From Clostridiaceae bacterium (GTDB lineage Bacteria > Bacillota > Clostridia > Saccharofermentanales > UBA5734), in assembly GCA_012727965.1 (NCBI GenBank), contig JAAYFZ010000260.1, positions 1-28,091 of the forward strand: a stretch of DNA of 28,091 nt, in the 5' to 3' direction. How positions within the stretch are numbered: position 1 is the stretch's first letter; every line of letters begins with the position of its first letter. The translations under genes and the position numbers were made by a program. Positions 1-8,481 of the stretch are shown here, piece after piece. Under the pieces are notes generated by a model. The model made no database searches, was not told the origin of the DNA, and saw nothing but the letters and a program-made list of their open reading frames with translations.

Positions 1-440
1 ACAAAATCAGCCAGATACATCAGAATATCTGCTGCCTGCAGACATGGATAACCAAGGAAACCATAGGTCGTGATGTCCTTCTCCTTGAGCTGATTAAGCT
101 GATCCTTATATGTTGGACAGCGTTCAAGCCATGAGAGCGGTGTGTTCATCGAAAATAATAGAAAGAGTTCAGCATGCTCGGGAATAAGTGACTGCATAAA
201 AATGACTGATTTCTCGGGATCTAGTCCACAAGCGATAAAATCGGCCATCAAGCTTACGGAATTATCACGCAGTTTCTCAGTATCGGCATATCCTGTGGTA
301 AGTGCATGCCAATCAGCAATGAAAAAATAACAGTCATACTGCTCCTGCAGCTTGACCCAGTTATGCAGTGCTCCGAAATAATTGCCAAGATGGATATCTC
401 CAGTAGGCCTGGCTCCGCTAAGTACGATTTTTTTGCTCAT
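1..440 (-). CDS. trpS: Tryptophanyl-tRNA synthetase, 3' end cut by window edge
   Basis: Class I aminoacyl-tRNA synthetase that charges tRNA-Trp in the cytoplasm. The 146 visible residues begin MSKKIVLSGARPTG and carry the HIGH-type ATP-binding signature as HLGN (about residues 17-20), then FIADWHALTT and, near the cut, the GYPCLQAADILMY block, all typical of bacterial TrpS. The full family length is about 330 residues, so the KMSKS loop and C-terminus lie outside the window. The ATG at 438-440 is preceded by a G-run ribosome site (GGGGGA about 7 bases upstream). It lies 63 bases downstream of the M50 protease gene on the same strand, with no strong terminator or promoter between them, so it is probably the third gene of the T-box-controlled ileS operon. 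Function is certain; operon membership is inference. Confidence 0.95.
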   Translation of the reverse strand, partial: MSKKIVLSGARPTGDIHLGNYFGALHNWVKLQEQYDCYFFIADWHALTTGYADTEKLRDNSVSLMADFIACGLDPEKSVIFMQSLIPEHAELFLLFSMNTPLSWLERCPTYKDQLNQLKEKDITTYGFLGYPCLQAADILMYLADF

Positions 441-480
441 CTTATATCCCCCGATTTTTTAATCATTCTTATGTTTTTAC

Positions 481-496
481 ACCGGCAAAAGCCGGC
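481..496 (-). other. Short GC hairpin between M50 gene and trpS
   Basis: A 5-6 bp GC stem (CCGGC/GCCGG) with a four-base loop lies in the 63-base gap between the M50 gene stop and trpS. On the minus strand it is followed by GTAAAAAC rather than a uridine run, so it is a poor intrinsic terminator. It might be an RNA processing or stabilising hairpin, or mean nothing. Confidence 0.3.
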
Positions 497-503
497 TGTT
501 AAG

Positions 504-1268
504 TCACAGGATCATTTCCCACAATTTGCTGAACAGCCACATGATCGGGCTGAGTATAACATATTCAAAAGGCAAGCGGATTACGCTAAGGACTGTACCT
601 AATATGCCTCTGCCGAAGATGACCAGCAATAGGAATATCATGCCGATATATCGCTCAAAGCCCATAATCTTATAATAAAGCGAATCCGGCAGCATAGAAC
701 CAAAAATTTTATAGCCATCCAGTGGCGGAATTGGCAGAAGATTGAAAACTGCCAGTGTAACGTTAGCTGAAAACATAAAATTGCGCAGCTGCAGGATGAC
801 ATCAGCAACAATATTGTCGACTGCACCAAATATCATCATGACCGTAATAATGATATTAAGCACGATCAGACTTAATGCTGCCAGAACAAGATTTGACATA
901 GGCCCGGCCAGACTGGTCAGCATGATCCCCTGCTTGACCGTTTTGCTCTTGGTAAAGCGGGCAGGATTGATCGGTACAGGCTTAGCCCAGCCGATACCAG
1001 CTAACAGGAATACAATCGAGCCGATCGGATCAAGATGGGCGGCAGGATTCATAGTCAATCTGCCCTGAAGTGCTGCGGTATCGTCACCGAGTCGATTGGC
1101 TGACCAGGCATGAGCCATTTCATGGAAGGATAATGATATTGCCAGCACAAGTACCAGGATCAGCAGAGTCCTGATATCAAAGCCATTGCGCATTCCATAG
1201 AGAATACTCATTCCAGTATAGGGCAGGCTCATCAACATAAGATGATCCCAACGTGGTTTTATTCGCAT
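504..1268 (-). CDS. M50 family (site-2 protease-like) membrane zinc metalloprotease
   Basis: Predicted intramembrane zinc protease of the short bacterial S2P/Rip group (YwhC-like). The zinc-binding HExxH motif is HEMAH at residues 49-53, inside the first of several hydrophobic segments. The second catalytic motif, NLLPIPPLDG at residues 176-185, supplies the third ligand (Asp184). Length, 254 residues, suits the minimal family, which lacks PDZ domains. Hydrophobic stretches also lie near 84-95, 115-150 and 205-230. The ATG at 1266-1268 has an AGGAG ribosome site about 8 bases upstream. It starts 32 bases after ileS ends and precedes trpS, so it is probably in the ileS operon. The substrate is unknown; nothing nearby looks like an anti-sigma factor. 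Confidence 0.9.
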   Translation of the reverse strand: MRIKPRWDHLMLMSLPYTGMSILYGMRNGFDIRTLLILVLVLAISLSFHEMAHAWSANRLGDDTAALQGRLTMNPAAHLDPIGSIVFLLAGIGWAKPVPINPARFTKSKTVKQGIMLTSLAGPMSNLVLAALSLIVLNIIITVMMIFGAVDNIVADVILQLRNFMFSANVTLAVFNLLPIPPLDGYKIFGSMLPDSLYYKIMGFERYIGMIFLLLVIFGRGILGTVLSVIRLPFEYVILSPIMWLFSKLWEMIL

Positions 1269-1300
1269 TATTTAAGCTCCTTTGGCAGTCATAAAAACTA

Positions 1301-4300
1301 TCAGACTTTCTTGACCGCTATGAGCAGCTTCTCGCCATTTATGTCCCATTCCTTGCTCTTGCTGCCATCTGTCAACAGTTCGATCCTGTCTGCCAGAACC
1401 TCATCACAGATGAAGTCGCTATTTCTCTCGATGACCGGGCTTAGAACCTTCTGGCTGCCCAAAGCAAGTATAATGCGGTCCATAACTTCGAAGCCGCTTT
1501 CTTTTCTCATTGTCTGCACCTTACTGATGATCTCGCGCACGAAGCCCTCTTCGATCAGCTCAGGTGTCAGGCGTGTATCTAGTGCAACGGTTATATCTCT
1601 GTCACTCTCAGCAGCCAGACCTTCTGACTGGACTGTCTCGATCAGCAGATCATCTTCTGCCAGCTCGATTTCTTGTCCATCAACATTCAGCATGATCTTG
1701 CCATTTTCCTTGAGAGCAGTTATTGTTTCCTGACCTGGCAGCTCTGACAAGGCCTTACCCACGAGAGGTATCAGCTTGCCAAGACGTTTGCCGAGCTTTT
1801 TCAGCTGCGGTTTGAAACGATAGTCCTGCAGAGATGTCTGATCATCAGTATACACTATTTCTCTAACGTTCAGCTCTTCGAGCACCAGTGTCTGGAATGC
1901 CTCAGGAAGCTGATGTCTTGATACGACCATCATCTTGGCCAATGGCTGTCGATTCTTGATTGCCGCTGTATTTCTGGCAGCACGGCCAAGTACTACCAGC
2001 CTCAGAACCTCTTCCATATTTCTCTCAAGCTCTTTATCGACCATGCCTAGATCAGCTGTCGGGAAATCACAAAGATGTACACTCTCCGGTCTGCTGCTGT
2101 CATGACTGAGAACAAGATTACGGTAGATGCCATCAGCCATAAAAGGAATATAAACAGCACTTAATCTGGTCAAAGTCTCAAGAACTGTATAGAGAGTCAT
2201 ATAAGCGTCAATCTTGTCCTGATTCATATCAGACTGCCAGTAGCGCTCACGTCCGCGGCGTACATACCAGTTTGAAAGATCATCTGTAAACTGCTGAATC
2301 GCTCTGGCAGAAGGCGTGATCTCATAGTTTTCAAGCTGGCGGTCAACTGAATCTACAAGTGAATTAAGACGGCTCAGGATCCAGCGATCCATTACGCATA
2401 ATGTATCAGTCTTCAACTCATATTCTGTCGGGTCAAACTTATCGATATTGGCATAAAGCACATAGAAAGCATAAGTATTCCAGAGCGTACCCATGAATTT
2501 TCTCTGAGCCTCGCTGACTGCATCCTCATAGAAACGCGAAGGCAGCCAAGGTGCACTGTTTGTATAGAAGTACCAGCGCACTGCATCGGCACCCTGCTTA
2601 TCCAGCACCTCCCAGGGATCAACAACATTACCTTTGTGCTTGGACATTTTCTGTCCATTTTTGTCCTGGACCAGACCGAGCACGATAACATTTTCATAAG
2701 GCGATTTATCGAAGATAAGGGTACCGATCGCCATCAATGTATAGAACCAGCCTCTTGTCTGATCAAGTGCTTCCGATATGAATTGAGCCGGGAAATTCTC
2801 CTCGAAGATTTCCTTGTTCTCAAATGGATAGTGCCATTGGGCAAAGGGCATCGAGCCTGAATCGAACCAGCAGTCGATAACTTCGCTGACGCGGTTCATA
2901 GTGCCGCCGCATTCACTACAGCGGATATTAACTGCGTCGATATAAGGCTTATGCAGCTCAATATCATCCGGACAGTTATCTGACAACTCTTTTAGTTCAG
3001 CAATACTGCCGATCGCATGGCGATGCCCGCAGCTGCATTCCCAGATCGGCAGCGGAGTGCCCCAGTAACGCTCACGCGAGATGCCCCAATCAACGACATT
3101 GTCGAGGAAGTTGCCGAACCTGCCGGTACCGATCGTTTCCGGAATCCAATTGACAGTCGAATTGTTTTTCATCAGGTTCTCTCTAAGGCTGGTCATGTTT
3201 ATAAACCAGCTGTCGCGGGCATAGTAGATGAGAGCTGTATCACAACGCCAGCAGAATGGATAGCTATGCTCATAAGGCACCTTCATGATCAGGCGGCCTT
3301 CTTCTTTTAGCTTTTTAGTTATGCCTGCATCGGCATCCTTGCAAAATACACCGGCAAAATCAGTCACATCTTCCGGCATCGTACCGTCTTCTCTTACTAA
3401 CTGAACAAAGGGAAGATCATAGCTGCGGCCGACTCTGGCATCGTCCTCACCGAAGGCAGGAGCAATATGAACAATACCTGTACCATCGCTAAGTGTTACA
3501 TAATTGTCCGCAGTTACGAAGAAGGCCTTCTTACCAGAAGCAGCAACTGTTTTATTTGCATAAGGCAGCAGAGGTTCATACTCTTTGCCGACCAGTTCGC
3601 GGCCTGTCATCTTCTCATCAATATGGAAATGTTCGCCAAGGATAGCCGGAGCCAGAGCCTCTGCCAGGATATAACTAACTTCTTTTTCTGTTCCGTCTAC
3701 ATCCTGATGTACTGACGCCTTGACATAGTGTTCATCAGGATTTACACAGAGTCCGACATTTGAAGGCAAAGTCCAGGGAGTTGTCGTCCATACAGCAAAA
3801 TATGTATCTGTCTCGCCTTTTACCTGTAATCTGACATAGACAGAGTTTTCTTTTACATCCTGATAGCCTTGAGCAACTTCATGTGATGAGAGTGATGTTC
3901 CGCATCGAGGGCAATAAGGCACAATTTTATGACCCTTATAGAGCAGACCCTTGTCCCAGATTTTCTTGAGTGCCCACCACTCAGATTCAATATAGTTATT
4001 CTCATAGGTGATATATGGGTCTTCCATATCAGCCCAGAAACCTACACGGTCCGACATCTGCTCCCATTCCTGCTTGTATTTCCAGACGCTTTCCTTGCAC
4101 TGCTTGATGAAGGGCTCAACGCCATAAGCTTCGATCTCTTTTTTGCCGTCGATTCCGAGCATTTTTTCGACCTCGAGCTCGACCGGCAGACCATGAGTAT
4201 CCCAGCCTGCTTTTCTCAGGACATGATAGCCCTTCATGGTTTTATATCTTGGGATGATATCCTTGATAACACGGGTCAGGATATGACCAATATGTGGTTT

Positions 4301-4456
4301 ACCGTTTGCGGTCGGCGGTCCGTCATAGAAGGTGAAGGTCTCTCCACCTTCTCTTCCGTCGATTGATTTCTGGAAGATATTCTCACTTTTCCAGAACTCT
4401 AGAACTTCTTTTTCTCTCTCGACGAAGCTCATGTCTGAACTTACTTTTTTGTACAT
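1301..4456 (-). CDS. ileS: Isoleucyl-tRNA synthetase, long eukaryote-like type
   Basis: Charges tRNA-Ile and edits mischarged valine. At 1051 residues it has the class I signatures HIGH (residues 55-58, within GPPTANGKPHIGH) and KMSKH (603-607, followed by KGNVVDPW), with the CP1 editing domain between. The PPTANGKPHIGH context and KMSKHKGN form match the second, eukaryote/archaea-like IleS type that is common in Clostridia; in other bacteria this type is associated with low sensitivity to mupirocin, so natural tolerance is a family-based inference. Cysteine pairs such as CPRCG and CSECGG suggest internal zinc knuckles. The ATG has a strong AAAGGAGG site 6 bases upstream. Expression is controlled by the T-box leader immediately upstream. 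First gene of the ileS-M50-trpS run. Confidence 0.97.
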   Translation of the reverse strand: MYKKVSSDMSFVEREKEVLEFWKSENIFQKSIDGREGGETFTFYDGPPTANGKPHIGHILTRVIKDIIPRYKTMKGYHVLRKAGWDTHGLPVELEVEKMLGIDGKKEIEAYGVEPFIKQCKESVWKYKQEWEQMSDRVGFWADMEDPYITYENNYIESEWWALKKIWDKGLLYKGHKIVPYCPRCGTSLSSHEVAQGYQDVKENSVYVRLQVKGETDTYFAVWTTTPWTLPSNVGLCVNPDEHYVKASVHQDVDGTEKEVSYILAEALAPAILGEHFHIDEKMTGRELVGKEYEPLLPYANKTVAASGKKAFFVTADNYVTLSDGTGIVHIAPAFGEDDARVGRSYDLPFVQLVREDGTMPEDVTDFAGVFCKDADAGITKKLKEEGRLIMKVPYEHSYPFCWRCDTALIYYARDSWFINMTSLRENLMKNNSTVNWIPETIGTGRFGNFLDNVVDWGISRERYWGTPLPIWECSCGHRHAIGSIAELKELSDNCPDDIELHKPYIDAVNIRCSECGGTMNRVSEVIDCWFDSGSMPFAQWHYPFENKEIFEENFPAQFISEALDQTRGWFYTLMAIGTLIFDKSPYENVIVLGLVQDKNGQKMSKHKGNVVDPWEVLDKQGADAVRWYFYTNSAPWLPSRFYEDAVSEAQRKFMGTLWNTYAFYVLYANIDKFDPTEYELKTDTLCVMDRWILSRLNSLVDSVDRQLENYEITPSARAIQQFTDDLSNWYVRRGRERYWQSDMNQDKIDAYMTLYTVLETLTRLSAVYIPFMADGIYRNLVLSHDSSRPESVHLCDFPTADLGMVDKELERNMEEVLRLVVLGRAARNTAAIKNRQPLAKMMVVSRHQLPEAFQTLVLEELNVREIVYTDDQTSLQDYRFKPQLKKLGKRLGKLIPLVGKALSELPGQETITALKENGKIMLNVDGQEIELAEDDLLIETVQSEGLAAESDRDITVALDTRLTPELIEEGFVREIISKVQTMRKESGFEVMDRIILALGSQKVLSPVIERNSDFICDEVLADRIELLTDGSKSKEWDINGEKLLIAVKKV

Positions 4457-4474
4457 AGTCAGCCTCCTTTAAAT

Positions 4475-4503
4475 AAAAAAAAGACGCCCCCCAACGGGGC
4501 GCC
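4475..4503 (-). terminator. Regulated intrinsic terminator of the ileS T-box
   Basis: Minus-strand stem GGCGCCCC / GGGGCGTC (8 bp with one G-U pair) is followed by eight uridines (4475-4482). It lies directly after the T-box sequence and about 8 bases before the ileS AAAGGAGG site, so it is the conditional terminator of the T-box switch. Confidence 0.93.
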
Positions 4504-4750
4504 AATAAGCGCGGTACCACCCGTACACGATCAAAACCGGCAAAAGGCGATGATCATCTCGTACTCTCTAACGGGAAACCGGTCTGCCGGTTTTTCCGTC
4601 CCTGACTACTTGCCTGTAAGCTTTCGCCCGGGAAGCTCGCGGATGATATTCATTCTGTCCACCCATCATGCGGCTCACACCATCTCCGCACTCGCTGTGA
4701 TATCCTGACAGATTACTGTTCCGGTCATAGCTTTTAATCACATATAAACA
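4475..4750 (-). promoter_or_regulatory. T-box riboswitch leader of ileS (isoleucine specifier)
   Basis: Leader RNA of about 275 bases between the ileS promoter and its ribosome site. The conserved T-box GGGTGGTACCGCGC lies at 4509-4522, just ahead of an intrinsic terminator, the classic antiterminator/terminator arrangement. The Stem I region (about 4620-4735) contains the AGTA/GAA loop-E-like elements and the run GAATATCATCC at 4641-4651. That run offers an AUC isoleucine specifier codon at 4645-4647, with a second AUC at 4642-4644. By family knowledge, uncharged tRNA-Ile pairs with the specifier and, through its 3' end, with the T-box, favouring read-through into ileS. The exact specifier register is inferred without folding. 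Confidence 0.95.
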
Positions 4751-4756
4751 GAGTTG

Positions 4757-4786
4757 ATTATATTGTTACAAGCAGCTGTTTGTCAA
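4757..4786 (-). promoter_or_regulatory. Promoter of ileS T-box operon
   Basis: Perfect sigma-A-type boxes on the minus strand: -35 TTGACA at 4781-4786 and -10 TATAAT at 4757-4762, spaced 18 bases. Predicted transcription start is near 4750, which gives a complete T-box leader. Confidence 0.9.
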
Positions 4787-4851
4787 GTGCAGCCACCTCT
4801 ATTAGTAATTATTTACTTGACAGCAGTACTTGTTTTGCAGATGATATTTTC

Positions 4852-5760
4852 ATGTTGAATTTGCATCAGAAGAAAAAACGAAATCTCCGCTGGATTCCAA
4901 TCAGTTTTCTTGTTTTGGTATTCGCTGCTGCCCTGATTTTGATCTGGGCATTTCAGATCGAGCCTCGCATGCTGCGTCAAACTTCATATGCTATCAGCTC
5001 GCAAGAACTCCCTGCTGCCTGGGACGGTCGTAGAATCGGTTTTTTATCAGATATTCACGCAGGACCTGGTTTCGGCAAAAGCCAGCTGGCTGAGGCCGTG
5101 GACAAGTTGATGGCTAAGAAGCCTGATGTCATCTTATATGGCGGTGACCTGGTTGACAGCTCCACTCCTCTTGATGATGAAGAATTCGCATCCGAAATAA
5201 TTGCCGAGCTTAGTCGTCTCGAGGCGCCTCTGGGAAAATTTGCTGTTATCGGCAATCATGACAATCGTCTGCGCCATGAGCTGGAGACTGCCATAAACTG
5301 GCTCGAGAGCTCAGGCTTCGAGGTCCTGATCAATCAGTCATTGATCGTCGATGGAGTCTGGCTAGGCGGTCTCGATGAGAGCTATTTCGGAAATCCGGAT
5401 CTTGCAGCCACTCTAAGCGGGCCTGAGGACAAATATGCTTATGGCAGTATCGATGAATCTGATATTTATAGAATAATGTTAATGCATCAACCAGATTATT
5501 TGCCTGATTACGAGAATCACGAAGGCGTCGCAGCTCTCGACCTCGTTTTTTCGGGTCATTCTCATAATGGTCAGATTACAATACTTGGGATGCCGCTGAT
5601 CAAGGTACATCAAGGCCGCAATTATATACTTGGTCAGTACCAGCCTTTTGCCGGTTCATCAGGTCAGTTGATCGTAAGCGGTGGTTTAGGGACCGTTATT
5701 ATCCATGCCAGGCTGTTTAATCTGCCGGAAATCGTAACAGTCGACCTGAGTAACGAATAA
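4852..5760 (+). CDS. Membrane-anchored metallophosphoesterase (YkuE/YaeI/LpxG-like)
   Basis: Calcineurin-like phosphoesterase held at the membrane by one N-terminal segment (residues about 14-34) after a short basic tail (KKKRNLR). From the ATG at 4852 the dimetal-site motifs are in order: DIH (67-69), GGDLVD (97-102), GNHD (134-137), MHQPD (211-215) and GHSHNGQ (235-241), so the active site looks complete. Length is 302 residues. Relatives act on phospholipid or UDP-diacylglucosamine-type substrates at the membrane; the substrate here cannot be told. The start is uncertain: an in-frame TTG at 4780 would add 24 residues but would lie on the ileS -35 box, and neither start has a clear ribosome site. 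It is the only plus-strand gene here, divergent from ileS and convergent with hemZ. A TTGACA at 4817-4822 may be its -35 box, but no good -10 box follows. Confidence 0.88.
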   Translation: MLNLHQKKKRNLRWIPISFLVLVFAAALILIWAFQIEPRMLRQTSYAISSQELPAAWDGRRIGFLSDIHAGPGFGKSQLAEAVDKLMAKKPDVILYGGDLVDSSTPLDDEEFASEIIAELSRLEAPLGKFAVIGNHDNRLRHELETAINWLESSGFEVLINQSLIVDGVWLGGLDESYFGNPDLAATLSGPEDKYAYGSIDESDIYRIMLMHQPDYLPDYENHEGVAALDLVFSGHSHNGQITILGMPLIKVHQGRNYILGQYQPFAGSSGQLIVSGGLGTVIIHARLFNLPEIVTVDLSNE

Positions 5761-5770
5761 TTTTCCAAGT

Positions 5771-5784
5771 TGATCTGCAGATCA
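5771..5784. repeat. 14-bp perfect palindrome between convergent genes
   Basis: TGATCTGCAGATCA is its own reverse complement. It lies in the 46-base gap between the convergent metallophosphoesterase and hemZ stops. Without a loop or uridine run it is not a good intrinsic terminator. No other terminator is visible for either gene. Confidence 0.4.
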
Positions 5785-5806
5785 CATCATGATTACACTA
5801 TTCTTC

Positions 5807-7243
5807 TCACACCTGAAAAAGCTTGAGTTTGCGTTCTGTTAGCTCCGGCAGACGCTGCTGATAATCCAGCAGATCCTTGCTGTTTGATGTGCGTCTGACT
5901 CTGGTACCTTCAACCTTCTTACTTACAGCACCGCTGCCAAGACCGATCACATCGAAACGATCACTCATCATTGCGACATTATAAATACAGGCTTTTTCTG
6001 CCTTGGCAAATCCGGTGTTCTCCAGCCCGCCGGCGACATCCTTCTGTCGATAGAGATAATAAGGATTCCAGCCACCTGACCGCAGCCTTCTTCCGGCTTC
6101 TTCGACAGCTGCTGATAATTCAGCCTGAGGTCTCGATGCTGCTTTTAAGCTGCTTGTGTCCAGCTGCTGTAAATCCGAGCTGCGTTTAAGCGCAAGCGTA
6201 TGGACTGTAATGCTCTCAGGTCCAAGGGCAATCAACTTATCGAGTGATCGCAATAGTTCCGCCGGGTCTTCGCCTGGTAGTCCTGCGATCAGGTCCATAT
6301 TGATATGCCTGAAACCAAGCTCTCTGGCCTTCTCAAAGGCAGTTATCGTCTGCGCCGTGGTATGGCGGCGGCCAATCCGCTCGAGAGTCGCATCATTCAT
6401 CGTTTGCGGGTTTATGCAGATGCGGTCAGCACCTGCCTGACGGATCAGTTCCAGCTTGGTTTTTGTAATTGTATCCGGTCGTCCTGCTTCGACTGTCCAC
6501 TCTCCATCTTCTGCTAAAGGGACATATCTAACCAGTCCCTCTAATAACCTGGCAAAAGCCGAGTCCGGCAGGCTGGTAGGCGTTCCGCCACCCAAGTATA
6601 AGGCTTTTACCGGTCTAGACAAACCGGCAAATACCAGTTTTGCTTCCTCTACCATGGTATCAGCATAAGGGTCGAGCCATTTCTCCATTCGATGTGCGTC
6701 ACGTGCAATGAAGCTGCAGTAGGAACAACGACCGGGACAAAAAGGAACACCAGCATAGACGAAGAGATCATCTGACGATAGTCCGTCCATGATAAGCTTT
6801 TCCGCCAGTGCAGCCTCGAGGCCAAGCTTCGCTTTTTCAGTGGACAGGCGCCAGTAATCTACTAGTTCAACAATCGTTGCTTTTTCATCCTTCTTATTTC
6901 GCATATAGCTCTCTATGACGATCTGTGTCGGTCTGACGCCGTTAAGAGAGCCCCAGGGGAAATGAGTATCTGTCAGTAGCTCAAGCTGACAATAGAGCTG
7001 CCTCTTGATCTCTCGTCTGAACTTCTCAGGTGTTATCTGATGAGATATCGTCTGCTGCTGTTCACATTCGGTTAAAATCTCAAACATGTCGTTTGCCGGC
7101 AGCAATCTGCTGTTTATCATTACTCCGTCATCACCAGCAATCAACTCCTGCCCGGAACCGCTTTCAAAACTGCCATAAAAGAGGCGCAGAACCTCAGCCA
7201 GCGCCTCCTTCTCATTATGTCCGTTATATCTTACTATGGGCAT
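5807..7243 (-). CDS. hemZ: Coproporphyrinogen III oxidase-like radical SAM protein HemZ
   Basis: Radical-SAM enzyme of the oxygen-independent coproporphyrinogen dehydrogenase group, HemZ branch, acting in the cytoplasm. The [4Fe-4S]/SAM motif is CPGRCSYC, with cysteines at about residues 169, 173 and 176, followed by the GGGTPTS motif at 218-224. The long N-terminal region (about 160 residues) before the radical-SAM core is typical of HemZ and distinguishes it from HemN/HemW. The ATG at 7241-7243 is chosen because AGGAG lies 6 bases upstream; an upstream in-frame ATG at 7270 would overlap the preceding gene. It starts one base after that gene's stop, implying coupled translation. No other haem genes are nearby, so its role in haem synthesis rests on family assignment. 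Confidence 0.92.
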   Translation of the reverse strand: MPIVRYNGHNEKEALAEVLRLFYGSFESGSGQELIAGDDGVMINSRLLPANDMFEILTECEQQQTISHQITPEKFRREIKRQLYCQLELLTDTHFPWGSLNGVRPTQIVIESYMRNKKDEKATIVELVDYWRLSTEKAKLGLEAALAEKLIMDGLSSDDLFVYAGVPFCPGRCSYCSFIARDAHRMEKWLDPYADTMVEEAKLVFAGLSRPVKALYLGGGTPTSLPDSAFARLLEGLVRYVPLAEDGEWTVEAGRPDTITKTKLELIRQAGADRICINPQTMNDATLERIGRRHTTAQTITAFEKARELGFRHINMDLIAGLPGEDPAELLRSLDKLIALGPESITVHTLALKRSSDLQQLDTSSLKAASRPQAELSAAVEEAGRRLRSGGWNPYYLYRQKDVAGGLENTGFAKAEKACIYNVAMMSDRFDVIGLGSGAVSKKVEGTRVRRTSNSKDLLDYQQRLPELTERKLKLFQV

Positions 7244-7244
7244 T

Positions 7245-8426
7245 TTAATCTCCTGACTGTTCCTTCTCATACCAGGCTAGTACCAGATCTATCATGCGGC
7301 CATAGCTCTGGACACCATCAGTTTGCATATTAGCCTGTAAAAACAGATTATTTGCCTGATTGGAAACTTCTTGAACTGGCCCTTCAAACTGCTGCCAATA
7401 GACACTTCCAGCCGCCAGATCTCTGCGCATGGCATCAGTCAAACCGGCTGCGACCTGATCATAAGCATCCCGATCTGCCCGATACAGTCTATTGGTTATA
7501 CGAATCCAGGTATCCATCATAACTGAATATCTATAATCAGCATTTTCAGCATATATTCCGGTCAAAAAAGCTACAAAATTAGCTTCATCTTCTCTAGCGA
7601 ATCCCCTTGTATGGGCAACCTCATGTGCTATTGTGTCTGGCAGTGAATATGCAGGCTGATCAATGTTGACATTGGCCTCGGCCAAAATAGGATCATACAT
7701 ACCTGTAATTCCAGTATATGACCAGTAATGAGAAAGAATAACACCCTTAGGTCTGATTTTATGACCGCGCAGAGCTGGCCAGTCTTGTTCTGCTCTATCA
7801 TATGCAGTATTTACATCGAGCATAGTCTGCTTAAGCGAGCTGCCAAGTATGAATACACCCTGATCATCCTCACTGAGATCTTCTCTGAGCGCAGCTGCCT
7901 CAGTTGTCAGCCACTTTGCAGTTTGAGCCAGATCGGCAGCAGGACGCTCTTTGACAGGCAGATCGAAAATTTCAGCCGCAGGTAGTCGGGCATAGTTGAA
8001 ACCATGCATCAGCATGAATACTACCAGAAAGATTGTGGCTGTCCAGGCAATTTTGACCAGACCTCTGCCAAATCTGGCAGCACGGTTATCCGGATTTTTA
8101 ATCAACCTGATTATTGATCTAATCAACAAAAAGACTACTAGTACCGGCAAAATTATCACTACAAGCAACTCAGTTAATGAAAAAGGAAATAGAGAATTGA
8201 ACCTGATAAGCGGCCATGACAGAATATAAAAAACACCATTTACATGGAATCTCTCGACTAAATCAGGCCTGGCTGCTAATAGTCGCTGCGCTGCAATAAA
8301 AACCAGAGTCAAAGGCAGCCAGCCGACATAATAGAGCAGCCGCTTCAGTCGTTTCCTGGGCTGGACGATTTGTTCCTGCTCTTCTGTTTGTGTAAGCAGT
8401 CTATTTGTCTCGATCTCAGCCGACAT
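7245..8426 (-). CDS. DUF3810 membrane protein with HExxH metalloprotease motif
   Basis: DUF3810-family protein of 393 residues. Three hydrophobic segments are visible (about 32-50, 85-107 and 125-142), followed by a large soluble domain. That domain contains GVILSHYWSYTGITGMYDP and NIDQPAYSLPDTIAHEVAH, with the zinc-type motif HEVAH at 268-272 and an acidic EDEANF downstream (from about 279) that could give the third ligand. Family knowledge supports a predicted metallopeptidase of unknown substrate; the domain probably faces outward. The ATG at 8424-8426 has AGAGGTG 6 bases upstream and is preferred over a GTG at 8433-8435 that lies inside that ribosome site. It sits between the HAD phosphatase and hemZ in a same-strand run. 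Confidence 0.85.
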   Translation of the reverse strand: MSAEIETNRLLTQTEEQEQIVQPRKRLKRLLYYVGWLPLTLVFIAAQRLLAARPDLVERFHVNGVFYILSWPLIRFNSLFPFSLTELLVVIILPVLVVFLLIRSIIRLIKNPDNRAARFGRGLVKIAWTATIFLVVFMLMHGFNYARLPAAEIFDLPVKERPAADLAQTAKWLTTEAAALREDLSEDDQGVFILGSSLKQTMLDVNTAYDRAEQDWPALRGHKIRPKGVILSHYWSYTGITGMYDPILAEANVNIDQPAYSLPDTIAHEVAHTRGFAREDEANFVAFLTGIYAENADYRYSVMMDTWIRITNRLYRADRDAYDQVAAGLTDAMRRDLAAGSVYWQQFEGPVQEVSNQANNLFLQANMQTDGVQSYGRMIDLVLAWYEKEQSGD

Positions 8427-8450
8427 CTCAATCACCTCTGATTCTTATAA

Positions 8451-8473
8451 GATTCGGCAAATCATGTCGAATC
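8451..8473. repeat. Intergenic inverted repeat between HAD phosphatase and DUF3810 genes
   Basis: GATTCGGCA and TGTCGAATC pair over 9 bp (one G-U on the plus strand, one mismatch on the minus strand) around a five-base loop. The minus-strand copy is followed by TTATAAG, so it is at best a weak terminator or an RNA processing hairpin. Confidence 0.35.
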
Positions 8474-8481
8474 CTTGCAAC

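Noticed and set aside
1242..1733. 163-codon plus-strand frame opposite the end of ileS
   Set aside because: Ser-rich low-complexity translation caused by reading the antisense strand; no ribosome site or family.
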